This document shows, in pieces, positions 33,313-45,799 of a DNA stretch of 64,000 bases. The position numbers were made by a program, and so were the translations under genes. A model generated the notes under the pieces. It made no database searches. It was not told the DNA's origin and saw only the letters and a list, made by a program, of their open reading frames with translations. Each line of letters begins with the position of its first letter. Position 1 is the stretch's first letter. The DNA comes from Cercis canadensis (lineage: Eukaryota > Streptophyta > Magnoliopsida > Fabales > Fabaceae), in assembly GCA_003255065.1 (NCBI GenBank), contig QAOA01006583.1:276123-340122 (forward strand), written 5' to 3'.

Positions 33313-33936
33313 TAACTAAATAAAATAAGTGCCTGAAAATGATTTCTCTGATTGTGTGAGATTCCCACTACACCCTTCAATTCCCATGAGTCAGATGAGA
33401 ACAGATCCCATGAACCCACAGTGTTGATGGTGAAAAATAGTTTAACCAGGTTGGATTTCTAAAAGCATGTTAATATCCAAACACCAAGGCATTTGAGACA
33501 AAATCAATCCATAGTATACTGTCAAGGGTAGAACTTTACAAAATGATTTCATCTCATATGGTAAGACATAAACAAATTAGTATTCATTTGCAGATAAGTC
33601 AATCGNTCTTCTTAAGGAAGTGCGTCTTTTATTAAAAAAAACAATAACTAAATAAAATAAGTGCCTGAAAATGATTTCTCTGATTTTGTGAGATTCCCAC
33701 TACACCCTTCAATTCCCATGAGTCAGATGAGAACAGATCCCATGAACCCACAGTGTTGATGGTGAAAAATAGTTTAACCAGGTTGGATTTCTAAAAGCAT
33801 GTTAATATCCAAACACCAAGGCATTTGAGACAAAATCAATCCATAGTATACTGTCAAGGGTAGAACTTTACAAAATGATTTCATCTCATATGGTAAGACA
33901 TAAACAAATTAGTATTCATTTGCAGATAAGTCAATC
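33273..33936. repeat. Direct duplication of about 330 bp across a single N (likely assembly artefact)
   Basis: 33273-33605 and 33607-33936 are almost identical and flank the N at 33606. Segment B has only one copy of this sequence, which supports an artefact in A. Confidence 0.88.
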
Positions 33937-34351
33937 GCTTTGGAACTGAACTTCAATAACACCTCCTAGTACAGAATTCAGAGATCAACACTTATTTTTG
34001 AAGTTCAAAACCGGAAGGAAAAAATGACTAAAAGGAATAAAACCAAATAGAATGAATTCAGCACTCTATGATCATATCAGGTGTATAAAAAGCACAAGGA
34101 AAGTAACATAAATATTCTTCTTTTGGTTGTTTTCTGGACTAGATATGAACAGAAACTGTTCCATGTCATCTTTACCATTATAACCATTTCTTCCACAGAT
34201 GGAATTTAATCCAGGTCGCCAAAATCAATAACACAATTTTCCTATTGAAAGGGTTGATTTTATCTCAAATAGGGTAAAAATGAAATGAGTCTTACCACTA
34301 ACAAAATTGAAAAACAGAATCAAACCAAAACAACAAAAAGCAAGAACCTTT

Positions 34352-34564
34352 GGGTGTGTTTGATTCTGTTTTTGTTTTTTTTGTTTTTAAAAATTGTTTT
34401 TGAAAACAGTCCTCTCTTGTTTTTGTTTTCTTGTTTTTAGAACAATGTTTTGAGAATAAGTTTTCAAAACATGAAAACAAAAACAGCCCTATCAAACAAG
34501 TTTTTTTGTTTTATTTTTTTCAAAAACAAAAAATAGTTTTTAAAAATTGAAATCAAACAGACCC
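34352..34564. mobile_element. MITE inserted in segment A only
   Basis: Its ends are GGGTGTGTTTGAT and the reverse complement of ATCAAACAGACCC, and the interior is rich in GTTTTTG/CAAAAAC with inverted symmetry. Segment B has the uninterrupted site (about 47290). A TTT may be the target duplication. It resembles hAT- or Harbinger-type MITEs. No coding region. Confidence 0.75.
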
Positions 34565-35089
34565 TTTGAATTCCTCACTGCCAAGCTTGTTGTTTGGTAT
34601 CAACCCAACACAAAGTTCTACCCAAGTGCCCTAATTTTCTGGATTGGGAGTAGAAACTTTGATCTTATTGGTAGTTAGAAGGAATTGAAAGAAGAAAGTG
34701 GAGGTAGTTCCAGTCAACAGAAGTACTTGTAATTGACCCTCCCCTTACCCATCTACCCAGTTGTACCAACAACTACTCAATTTAAACCCACATTGCCTTG
34801 TAATTAGAGTGCTTAAAGAGTTTCCAAAATGAAATTCCATACTGAAAATATCCAAAAATTCAAATCTATATGCTGATAAACTATCACCAGCAGTTTTCAG
34901 TCCAAAAAAAAGAAAAATACACTATCAGGTAGTAATTTCACACACTTAGACCAAAAGCAAGCAGATCAAGACAACAAGCAATCGAACCATTCTCATTGCA
35001 TCATTGAAAGCATATTAATATTCCAAAGAGCAGATCTTTAGTTCAATAACAAACACTGAAGCAAGAATTGACCCAAAACAGAGATTTCC

Positions 35090-35327
35090 AAGCAAGAGAG
35101 AAATAAAACAACCTGAGTATCAAGAAGCACAGAAAGAAGGTAATTCGAGCATATGAATGGTGAACCAGAAGCTTGAACGGCGACAATCTCCAATGGCCGT
35201 TCGAGCATGTCGTCTTGAACAGCAGTAGCAGCAGCTGATAGGTAGTGAGCACTAAATTTAATGGGTAGTAAAGCAAATTGAGAGTGCTTTGAACATGTTT
35301 AACGGAGAATCTATTCCCGAATGAGAG
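35090..35327 (-). other. Possible 5' untranslated exon of the KH gene (segment A)
   Basis: On -, pyrimidine-rich leader-like sequence ends at ACTCAG followed by GTTGTT, a possible splice donor. The counterpart in segment B (about 47870-47993) has ACTCAG/GTTATG. Placing it as the 5' exon of the KH remnant at 31.5-31.9 kb is inference from position only. Confidence 0.35.
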
Positions 35328-36890
35328 GGATTTTTTGCTACTTCAATATATTATATATATATATATAAAGTGGGTTATATTATTGTGACTCCGCTAATTT
35401 TTTTTTAAATGACCCACTTAAAAATATTTTTTATTTGAGTGACTTCATAATAATTTACTTTAATTTTTTCTCTCTTTATGAAAATGCATATTAGAGAGTT
35501 ATGTCACTACCAGTTTCCATTGAGCCTAGTGGTTAGTTGCCTATCCACTATAGGTTCAAGGATTCGAGCTGGTACTCAGCAGCAACGGAGAGAGTTATGT
35601 TACTCATCATACACCATAATTTTATACCACTTTATGTTATATTTGTCAATCATCTTACAATCTTGACTAGACTCTTTAACTTTTTTTGAATAGCTCATAT
35701 TCAATTAAGACCTACTGTAGTATAAAATGGTATGAAATTATTGTGTAGAAGTAACATTTCTCTTATGCTATGTTTTAAAAGCTTGAAGAGAAAGGAATGG
35801 AATGGATCGTAAAGGGAAGGGAAAGGAAGGGAAGGGATGGGAAGGAGGGGGAGTTACCTTACCCTTATTTGAATGTTTAAAATAAGAAAAAGAAGGGAAT
35901 GGACAAGTTATAAAAGCAAAATTCTAACATAGTCTATCCTTTTTTATTCTATCCCTTCCCCCTGCTATTCCATCCATCCAAACATAGAATTAGAGAGACA
36001 ACAAATCAACAATCCCACATTTCAATAACTTATAGTGTGTTTGTTAAACCATCATAATAATAATAATAATAATAGGATATATGGAGATTTACTTTTTATA
36101 AACTATGTAGCATTCCAAAAAGTCTATTTTTGTCTATAAAATAAATAAAAAATAAAGGTCCTTGATAATCCGTAATCATTGTAGAAAAACCAAAGATATG
36201 CACTTCTTATAAAGCCAATTCACAGCCAATCTGGAACTGTCCCCTCCACTAGTGGAAGGTATCAAGAACTAATCACACCACTCAAGTCCAAGTTCTAATT
36301 CATGGACAGTACCAGAGAACTTTTATTTATTTTTGCTGAAAAGGACAGTAAAAGAAAATGACACCACAGCTTGTATACGTGCTTGCAATGCAATGCAAGA
36401 AGCCTCCGCACACTGATCACAAACACCTAAAACATAATATAGATTCCCTACTACAACAAAAAAAAAGGGAACACAGAACAGAACTAATATTATCTTCTTG
36501 GAATGTCAGCTTATATCATTTTAGGCTGGACTGACACTTTTCATGAACTTCTGAGCCTTGAAAAAGTGGAGGACAAAAGATCTTTTCCTCAGTTCCTCCA
36601 GTACAGAGAAGAATACCCACTTTGCTTTATGTCTACCTGCCAACTCTTCATACGAAGAAACTTCGTAACTAAAATGAATTAAAGAAAAAACCATATGGCT
36701 GTGGTTCTATTTTAATTAACATAGCAGAAAATTAGTCAATTTGTAAGTAAATGAGTCACTTAGTTATGAAGAGTGAAAGTATTGTACAATGAAAATTGTT
36801 AGATAATTATCATTTGGAAATTATGACTTTTAAGTATGCCAAATTGTAATATGCTTCCTGACATATATAACTTCCATCATTAATTCCTAT
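35328..36890. other. Gene-free stretch with microsatellites, a MITE-like unit and RLP 3' flank
   Basis: An AT microsatellite lies at 35348-35367 and an (ATA)n at 36056-36074. About 35766-35992 is a GA/CT-rich unit bounded by CTATGTTT and CAAACATAG, possibly a MITE. From about 36050 on, the sequence is the reverse complement of the 3' flank of RLP copy 2. A SINE-like stretch (TAGTGGTTAGTTG then GATTCGAGC) is seen at 35530-35570, not confirmed. Confidence 0.5.
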
Positions 36891-38518
36891 TTCCCATTCA
36901 GTAGAGATTTCATGATTCAATAATGTTATGAAAGTAAGCATGAGATATAAATTTTTACCTTCTAACCTCTGACATAGATATTGTCTGTCAATCTGTTCAA
37001 TAACCTGAGGTAGTCATGTCTCCAAGAACGTTTAACAAAAATTGGTCCCAAGAGTCCTCAGAATCCGACAGCAACTTCAAGCCCCATGCTCATAAAAAAT
37101 GCTTCAAAGAAATGTGATTTCTCATAATCTTCTTTAATTGCTAATGATGCATAGGGACTATTGTTTGATAAGTCTTATACGCTGAGATCATCAATTTGAG
37201 AAAGATTGGAAGGAATTTTGCCAGAGAGATTATTTCTTGACAAATCAAGAAATTCTAGTGATTTCAAATTTCCAATCATGGAGGGGATTTCTCCACTCAA
37301 ATTGTTTCTTAATAAATTTAGGGAAACTAATACAAATAAAAACCCAAATTCAATAGGTATTTCTCCTATTAGATTATTTCTTGAGAGATTAATGCTTTTG
37401 AGAAGTGACTTAGGATTCTTGAACACATGTTATGTACTTTTCCACATGAATGACATATAGAAATCATAACAAGACCTGTAACTATAATTAACATGTAAAA
37501 AATTACTTGCAAGTTTGGCAGAGTCAATGCCCTTTTCAGCCATAACAGTAAAATTCTTAATGCATATTGGAACTCCTTTTGATAAGTTATTCCATGAGAG
37601 GTCTAAGACTCTAATCTGGCCTAGATAACAAAGATGCAAGGGCAAACTTCCATTCAGGCCATTCACTCATAAGCTTAAGAGTACCAATTGTCAAAGGCTT
37701 TCCCCTATCCAAGGAGGTATTGGACCAAAGAGCTTATTTTCTCCCATATCTAGTATAACTAAATTGGTGCAATTCTTCAAGAAGGAAGGTATTTGTCCAA
37801 CTAAACTATTGTTTCACAAAACCAAAGCCTTCATTTCAACAAGGCTACCCATGGAGAGTGGAACATTTCCAAACAATTTGTTATTGCTCAAATCAAGAAA
37901 CTCTAATGATTTAAGATGCCTCCAACAATCAGGTAACTGCCCTGTTAATTGATTGTTTGATACATCCAAAACACCCAAAGATTCAATTGAATCATTGCCA
38001 CACAAAAAAGGAACCATACTTGAAAATTTACTTTTGGAGAGAAACAATGCTCATGCTTGTGACAAAAATGATGGAATTACACCTTCAAATTGATTTGAAT
38101 TCAAAGCTAGCACAGGTCCATCACTAATCTTGAGTGGAAAATTTGGAATTTTGCCAACAAGATTGTTGTATGAAATATTCATGAAATATATCATTTGTGA
38201 TGTTGATACATTCCAAAACCCCTATGGTACACAGCTTGAAATCCCATCAATAGATATATCAAGATTCTAACTTATTTTGAGTTTGGAGCCAATTCAGAAA
38301 GCTAGAATCCAACTTGCAAGATGTCAGACTCAAATAACTTAATTGAAAAGGAGGAGTCTAGGTGGTGCTAAATCTTAGAACCAATAATGAGTTGTAAGAT
38401 AAGTCTAACCACTTCAATCTAAAAAGATTCATAAAATGAGATTATGTCATCACACATTTCAAAGAATTTCCATAAAGCTCCAATTTCTCCAACTCAGGTT
38501 GCAATATAATATTTTCGG

Positions 38519-38523
38519 ACATT
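38519..38523. repeat. Target duplication, left (ACATT)
   Basis: ACATT here and at 42108-42112 brackets the insertion. Joining across it keeps the RLP reading frame, as comparison with copies 1 and 2 shows. Confidence 0.7.
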
Positions 38524-41500
38524 GATGAATGGATTTTATATCCATGAATTAGATATCGTCCACTTGGTATTTAGTTAATTTTTGAGTTGATTATCAGTTT
38601 TATTTATGTATTTGTGTGCTTATTTTGTAGAAAATGTAATTTTGGCAACTTAGTACAAGTTAGTGACTCTTAATGATGAAAAAGGAAAGATTTTGGTGCC
38701 CAAGCAAAGTGTAGAGCGCCTAGGCACCCAAAATGCACTAAATCAGCTACCTTGGCCAAAGCTAGGGCACCTAGGCACCCACTCAGAGGGCCTAGGCGCC
38801 CAAATGATGGAATCAGCATGGCTTTGGACAGAGAGGGTAGCACCTAGGCGCCCAACCCCCAAGCCTAGGCGCTCTGGATGCCTCTTGTATTTGAGTCTTT
38901 TCTCCTACTTCTTGTAGGTTTTGAACATCAATACTTGTCCTTATGTAATTAGACTTCCTAAGAACTATAAATAGATAAATTTAGGACTAAATTAAGGTTA
39001 CACAATTGCATAAGTTGAGGATTGAAGAAGAAAGATCAGAGGCGCGAAGAAAGAGACGGCGACGGATCTAACTCCCCACACAATTTTCTTCTTCTACTTT
39101 CTTTTACTTATGTTTAGATTTATCATTAGGATTTTTTACTTTGTTGTCATGAACTAATTTCTCTTTATAGGGCTACGATGTAGCCTAACTATGAACGGTT
39201 GTAATTTCTTATTGAATTAATATGTGATTTATCTTTTCTACTTGAGTATTTATCTTTGATCTTCATGCTTCTGATTAACTGGCCATTAATTAGTTGTTTG
39301 GTTAATCACAATGAGATCATAAGGAGATTTGTGTGTCTAGCTCATTAAAATAGATACCATAGGTTGCATGTAGGATAGGAATATATCTTCATGGCATGTG
39401 TAGTCAATTAAAGAGATCCATAGAACTTCATGAATTTATGGTTATTGTAATTCACAAAGGAATATAGCATATTAGTAACTAGGGATATTTTCATTAGACC
39501 TTGGGAGAGGCTAATGAAGAAGTTAAGGAATCTCGCCTAGCAATTAGAAAGATAATTTTGGATTAAGAATATAAGGAATGAAACTTAGATTAGTTATGGT
39601 GAAATCAGAAACCCTAGGCTTTCTCTCTACAATTAAATCATGATTTTTACCTACTTTCAGTTTATTTAAGTTCAATCGTGCAATTTCTCTAATGTTGTAT
39701 AGCATAGGATTTTGCCTCAAGCGGAAATCAAGCGAGTTTTAAAATTCTTTGAAGTTATATGAAGTACTAGGCATACATAAACTTTCTCTAAGTCAAGCAT
39801 AGAAGTCTAGTGTTCAAGGCTATGTGCTCAAAGTGTCAAGGAACTACAAGCTAAGTAGAAATCACACAAGAATCAACCACACACACAAACTCAACATACA
39901 TCATTTTCTAGGAGCTATGAACAATTAAAATCAATTTTATCATTGGCCCTAAGTTTTCAACTTCTAATTATCACTCAATACACAACACGATGCAATGTAA
40001 ATAATATAAACTAAACAACCTAAAACAGAAAAATAAATGAACATGCACCCACAAACTTAAAATTGACAATATCCTCAATGGCAAATAAATATAAGAGAAA
40101 GGGCAGAGGACCCCCATGAAGATGGGCGGTGTCAATGCTCGTCGTAGTCAGCAGGGGGCGCTGCATCCGTGGGCAGATAAGGATGGAACATTGGAATAGG
40201 TGGAAAGGGTGGCAAGGTCGACCCAGAGGAGAGGTTCAACTGATTGAAGTAGTGAGGCATCGTCGAATGGTACTGAGCCATAGTCAAATTGTACTCCATC
40301 TGATGGGCCATATACTGGTCCGCCCTCTAAGTGAAATGATGCGCATGTTCCTCCAGCCTAGTCAAGCGAGCGTCAAGAGAGGCTGGGGTGTTAGTGCAGG
40401 CCTCTAGCTGGCTGGAACTAGCACCTGTAGGCTTGGATCTATATGGGTTCCAACACTTATAATTGGTGATCTAGCGGGCATCAATCGGAGTCTTAGGATG
40501 GAACAACTCCTCATCGGGATGCCACACCAATCCGGCAGCGCAACATAGCGCAGTGATCAGGGACAGGTGGCTAAAACAACCGGTAATGGAGCTCTGGATG
40601 CAACTGACAATGGACTACTAGATGACGCTGCCTATGTTGATCGTCAACCCAGAGGTGATGGCATAGATCAATGTAGCTCAGGCCACCACAACACCACTGA
40701 GATGCGTGATAGGTAGAAGGCAGGTGGCTATAAAGTTGTGCCATGCCTTCCCATACCTGTCTAAGGCATCTCACTTGAATGACATAGCTTGGTCACCCCA
40801 TATTTTCCACTCAGTGCCAGGCTTGCAAATGGCATGGATAACGAGGTCCAAGTCCAACTCCTCGGACCAAAAGGTGGCATATTGATCATCCTCAATGTCA
40901 TCCAATTAAAACAACTAGTTGATCGTGTGACTGTCAAAGGAGACCTTTTGACTCCGAACAAAGCCAATGAGATTTTCCCTCTCGATTGCATTAGCATAGA
41001 ACTCCCAGACGACAGGGACGACTGCTGCCTCCAGTTGCTGGACTAAATGCTTCCATTTTCGGGCATGCACCATGTCTTGGATTTGTCGTTCGGGGCCACG
41101 AGAGAATAGGAAGCCCCTCTTTGGAACCAAGACCCTTTTAACCAAAGAGTCTTGATATCGCTCAAAGGCATCAAGGCTCACAAAGACTTGTCTATCAAAT
41201 GGGGTTGAGGAGGAAGAGGCACGTTGCCTTTTTGGTGCCATAGTGCCCAATGTGTCACCTTGCTCCAACCAATTTTTTTTTTTTTTTTTAGAAAATTGGA
41301 GGAATTCGTGCCAAGAGCTCACCAATAGGCACAAAACCACTTTCAATCACCCAAGCATCAAGCACAACTCAAATTATCAAGAGCACACTCACTTAGGACT
41401 TTTATCAAACACCTAATATGCACTTTGAAGAAAACCAAGTTTCTACCACTAACCCAATGGTAATCTACCTCCAAATGGCCAAACTACTTACAAAACAAGA

Positions 41501-42107
41501 GCAATTGACTAGAAAAGAGTAAAGAAAGCACCAAACGTCAATGGGTATCAATGGGTACTTACATGGGAGGAGATGGAGAAAGAAACCATGTGACCCATGT
41601 ATGCTTGGTGAGAATTGGCTTTCCTTGTTCTTGAATGAAAGATTGGAGAGGTGAAGCTAGTGGAGAAAGGATGATTGATGGAGCAGTAGGAACCTTTGAG
41701 TGAGTTTGGTTGAGTTGGGTGTGTATTTGAGAAGAAGAATTGATGAAGAAAATAGACGTTGGAGGAAGGGGGAGGGTCGGTTTTCTTGCTTTCCTTGTGC
41801 GTGGGTGAGTTGTTTTCCTTATCCTATGTGTTTTTGGGGTTATTGATGTGGATTGACGTGTGAAAGGTTAGGAAAAGTGAGTGGGTTTGGAGGAAAAGAG
41901 AGTAGGAGATGTTGGGAGGAGGTGGTTCGGTTGGGGTTTCCTTGTTCTTGAATGGGCCTTTCGCGCACCAGATTTTTCTAATTTAGCCTCTTGTTCTTTT
42001 CTTTTTAAGAAAAGAGTGGGGTGCCTAGGCGCCAGTGTGCAGCACCTAGGCACTGCCCTGTCTGTCCCTCTGTTGGCACGCAGGCCGAGAGGCTTGGGCA
42101 CCTAGGC
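38524..42107. mobile_element. 3.6-kb retroelement insertion inside RLP copy 3
   Basis: Bracketed by the 5-bp duplication ACATT, typical of LTR elements. The left part (38524 to about 39720) looks like an LTR on + with a TATA box (ACTATAAATAG, 38967) and ends in AT-rich leader-like sequence. The right part carries a degenerate gag-side ORF on -. Eight copies of a CCTAGG-centred motif (GCRCCTAGGCRCCC) occur: five at 38717-38880 and three at 42021-42107. No second LTR in direct orientation was found, so the element is truncated or internally rearranged. It is probably Ty3/gypsy Tat/Ogre-like, from the ORF content. Confidence 0.7.
40430..41241 (-). pseudogene. Retroelement 'putative plant transposon protein' domain ORF, degenerate
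   Basis: It starts MAPKRQRASSSS at 41241. An open stretch to 40915 includes FDRQVFVSLDAFERYQDS, KRGFLF, VWEFYANAIERENL and SFDSHTIN, which I recognise from the uncharacterised domain common in Tat/Ogre-type elements. Homology continues past stops: AICKPGTEW (about 40830), GVVVAWATLIYAIT-like (40690) and EELFHPKTPID (40500). At least five stops occur. The molecular function of this domain is unknown. Confidence 0.7.
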
Positions 42108-42112
42108 ACATT
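42108..42112. repeat. Target duplication, right (ACATT)
   Basis: Matches 38519-38523. The RLP sequence resumes directly with TCTCCATTTAATTG. Confidence 0.7.
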
Positions 42113-43706
42113 TCTCCATTTAATTGATTATTAGAAAGTGATAATGTTTTGAAAGATGAGAAATTTGAAAGGTTAAGTAAAAAGCCAATAATTCCATTAT
42201 GAGATAAATCCCAATCCTGTAATCCTAAGTTATAAATAAAACTTGAAAGCTTTCTACTCAAGTTATTATGGGAAAGATATAACCTCTGCAATGTGCATAT
42301 ATTCCCAATGGATTTTGGAATCTGATCTTCCAGATTGTTAGAGAAGAGATCCAGTTCCTTAAGAAAGTTCATTATGTCACCAAAATCATTAGGAATTGGA
42401 CCTTCTAAATGGTTACCACGAAGGTAAAGCTCATGAAGATTGGAGCTGAAGTTCAATATCCTGAGGAATAAAGTTGATGATTTCAACTTATTCCTAGAAA
42501 GATCAAGGATGAAAAGAGAAGAATAAAGATTCAAATAAGGAGATGGATGAAGAATCTTATTATCTAAAAGATCACATCCACTTAAATCAAGCTCTTGAAG
42601 TTTAGAGCTCATGTTGAACAGCCATGGGAATGTTGATGATGTCAAGCTATTATAAGAGAGATCGAGGATGGTAAGAGAAGTGGAAAAATTCAAATAGGAA
42701 GGAAATGGCAAAACAAGATTATTATTCAAAAGACTACAGTTAAATAGATAAAGCTCTTGCAGGTTGGAGCTGAAATTGAACACCCATTGCAATGTTGATG
42801 ATGTCAGCATACTGTAAGAGAGATTGAGGGTGGTAAGAGAAGTGGAAAAATTCAAATGGGAATCAGACAAAGGAAGAATATCAGCATCAGAAAGGCTACA
42901 ACCCCTAAGCCACAATTCTCTAAGGTTTGGAAGCTTACCAATTGTTGCAACCATTGATGAGAATTATTCAGATTAAGCAATTCAGTCAAGTCAAGATTTG
43001 TTAAACAAGAGAGATTAGATAGCCACTCAGCATCAGCATGGTTCTTCTCGTAAATCTTGACATTAAAATTCCAACCAAGCCTAAGAGACTGTAACACAGA
43101 AAGATTGCCAAGCTGATAAGGAATTGCTCCAACAAGATCATTTCCACTAAGATCAAGATGCTGCATCTATGACAGATTCCCAAGTTGATAAGGAATTTCT
43201 CCATCTAAATCATTTGAGCTCAGATCCAGATATTGTAAACGTGGAAGCTTCCCTAGAATCTTCCCAACAAAACCAACATGTGAGAGATTGAGATATATTA
43301 AGTTGCTGAAGAAGCCTATGAATTCTGGGATGTGACCTGTTATTAAATAATTTAAACTGAGGTTTAAATATGTTATATGTTGCAACTCAATCAGTGAAGG
43401 ATTGATTTCACCTGCCAAAGGAATTGTTTTGGAAGCTCGAAGATCAAGGATTTGGACATGACCTGTTTCATTGTTGCATTGAACTCCTTTCCATTTGCAA
43501 CAATCTCCATTTCCATCATCCCTCTATGTTGACAGCATGCCACCATGATTGTAGAAGCCTTGTTTAAACATGAGGAGTGCCTGTCTCTCCCTCTCTATGC
43601 ACTTTACTTCTCCACCCTCAGTTGCCTGGTTGAAACCAAGAATGGATCCAGTATGGAATGAAAACACCAGTAATGCATAGAAAATTTTTAGGAAGAAGCT
43701 GCTCAT

Positions 43707-44573
43707 TATGATCTTGAAAGCAAAACAACAAATACAGAGAATTATGATTGATCAAGCAAATTATGTCCTCTTTCTGAAGTACAACAAATAAAGGGACGAA
43801 AAGTGAGACGGAAGAGCAGAAACTAGTAAGCTTGAAGATATGACAGTGGTTAATATGAAGGAAAAAAATCTATAAAGTCTATAGAATTGGAAATTTATGA
43901 GAAAATGAGGCTAGACATAATATTTTCTTCAAACTAATCATTATTATATTCTCCTCCATTTAACAGGTTAGAGAAGTAAGCAGACTTAGACTTATAGTAA
44001 GTCATGAAGTTATTTGTATTTGTAGAAAATGCTTAAATGAAGGCTTCTATCAACTTATAAGTGCAGTACATGCAGTGTCCACAATTCATTGGATAGGATT
44101 GTCTTTCACCCTCTTTCTAAAGTGAGTATTGATGACTTTCAAAGTGAATATCAAGAAAAATGGACTGACTCTATATGCAACAAAAACACCAAATCAATAA
44201 TGCTTGCAGAAATTTGAAAAAATAGCCTCTAATTATATCAAAAGATTGAACATTTACATAGAATATCATATTGTTATATTCATCCTTGCTATCTCATTAT
44301 GTAGTTGCTCCCTAGCTTGCAAATCAAAAGCTTTCTCCAAAGCTCCAATAGGCTACCCTTTTTTCGAACTCAGATCATATGAACCACCATAACCACTAAT
44401 ATATATGGAAAGATTGGTTCCTTTACTACACATGGATGGTAAAGGGACTGATTTTGGTTTAATACTATTAATCCTCTCCTCTGCTTCATTTTCTAAAGTT
44501 TTCATTTCTTTAACCTTTACACTTTTTATAGTCATATGGTATTCTGACTCTTTCAAGTTAAAAGGTATGATGT
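43707..44573. other. 5' flank of RLP copy 3, no gene
   Basis: AT-rich sequence upstream of the RLP start. Short frames at 44204-44392 and 44353-44599 show no family resemblance. No clear TATA element could be assigned. Confidence 0.4.
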
Positions 44574-44810
44574 CTGCAATGTGCACATATTTTCAATAGA
44601 TTTTGGGATCTTCCATTCCATGTTGTTTCTAGAGAGATGTAGATGTTGAAGAGAGTTTGTTATGTTGCAAAAATCATGAGAAATGGCACTTTCTAAAAAA
44701 GTTACCACTAAGGTCAAAGTCATAAAGATTGGTGCTAAAGTTGAATATTAAGATGAATATAGTTGATGATGCCAACGTTTTCTCAGAAAGATGATGGAGT
44801 GCATAATTAT
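44574..44810 (-). pseudogene. LRR receptor-like protein fragment, copy 4
   Basis: About 240 bp on - align with the part of copy 3 at 42290-42490 (matching phrases around TGTGCATATATT, TGGATTTTGGGAT, ATGTTG.CAAAATCAT and CATGAAGATTGG). It encodes scraps of two or three LRRs with stops. Confidence 0.7.
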
Positions 44811-45257
44811 ATATTAATTGGACTTCAATAATGCTCTTTATTTTTGGTACAATACCACAAGGGATAAAACGTCAAAAAGGAAGAGAAAGTGGCCTCTTAG
44901 CAACAAGTGATCTTGAAGACAGAATGGCACCAGCTTCCAATTACCATGGACATGTTTCCCCTTGAATGATGACTTTGGAATTTCTGCTCTAATAAAAACT
45001 AAAGGAATTTATAATTAAAGTCTATAGAATTGGAAATCAATGTCAGAATTTCCCAGTCCTTATGTTCATTCATGTAACCCCTTTTACAAGTTAAAAATTT
45101 TAAGCGAAGTAGAGCACAACATCATTAAATTGTCATTAGTTGTAGAAATTGCATACACGAATATTTTTTATTTATAACTACCTATACACACACATCTATG
45201 AGATTCCAGACCATTGATCTATTCATCTACATTGTTCCTTAAAGGGAAGGTGCCTTC
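44811..45257. other. Gene-free stretch with inverted match to 29.3-29.5 kb
   Basis: About 45075-45245 is the reverse complement of about 29325-29480, adjoining the same TTCCCAGTCCTTATG core as at 29.5 kb. No gene. Confidence 0.5.
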
Positions 45258-45414
45258 AGATAGTCAGTAGTCACATACTAAGGTATGACAAATATTTCGA
45301 CAGTGCTATCATTAAACTTTGAAACTTTGATTTTGATTTATGTAAAGAGTATTGGTTTCTACTAAGTAATTAAACCATACAACTGTCAAAATTTAATTAT
45401 AGAGATATTAGGAT

Positions 45415-45588
45415 TTTTTTTTTCTTTTTTAATTTTTGGTCCACAGGAGGCTACACAAAAGGGGTGTAGCCGATACCCTCCCAAAATCCCACCCCACCCG
45501 CTCACAATGGGATTTGAACATGGGACCTCCATGATGGAGTACCGAATGCTCAACCACTAAGGTGTCCCCCTTGGGGATGATATTAGGA
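45415..45588 (-). mobile_element. tRNA-derived SINE (copy in segment B)
   Basis: Orthologous to 30903-31064. On - the A-box-like TGGTTGAGCATTCGG and B box GTTCAAATC are better preserved than in copy A. It is flanked by ATATTAGGA and ATATTAGGAGTTT. Confidence 0.82.
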
Positions 45589-45799
45589 GTTTATTAGCTT
45601 AATTATATTCTACTTTTAGGAGAAAAAAAAAAAAAAAAAGTAATGATCCAGCTGACTACCAATGAAAATGTCTTCAAGTCTTTGTTTTGTTTTGTTTTGT
45701 CTTGTTTCTTTTGGGTGGTGGGGGTACAACATTAACCAAGAGGCTAAGAAAAAGAGAGGAAAGAAAATTGAAAATGAATCTCGACAGCTCTGTTGGAAT

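Larger units (their letters stand above)
30742..35327. repeat. Segmental duplication, copy A (of 45258-47993)
   Basis: Colinear with 45258-47993, from AGATAGTCAGTAGTCACATA to ATCTATTCCCGAATGAG. Both contain the same SINE and LINE 3' end. Only copy A holds the KH-domain exons (gap in B near 45785), a MITE at 34352-34564 and an N-flanked duplication at 33273-33936. Confidence 0.85.
36891..43706 (-). pseudogene. LRR receptor-like protein (EIX/Cf type), copy 3, split by an insertion
   Basis: This is the only RLP copy with a start: ATG 43706, signal peptide (MSSFFLKIFYALLVFSF), then the N-terminal cap (CIERERQALLMFKQGFYN). A frame break at about 43524 (ST*) precedes DCCKWKGVQCNN. LRRs continue through 43418-43167 and the long open stretch 42954-42110 (LRELWLRGCSLSDADI, LTILDLSYNSLTSSTF, LQRLYLSHNNLSRKLS), where an insertion (38524-42107) interrupts at NGEM. 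The gene resumes at 38523 and runs through LGVLDVSNNQLTGQLPDCW (37950) and LEFLDLSRNNLSGKIPS (37230) to a membrane/tail region that has lost the NLDLCGKPLD cap. Such proteins are plasma-membrane immune receptors. This copy has several further stops. Confidence 0.9.

Noticed and set aside
40129-41046. Open frames on + within the 38.5-42.1 kb insertion
   Set aside because: Antisense to the recognisable retroelement ORF on -.
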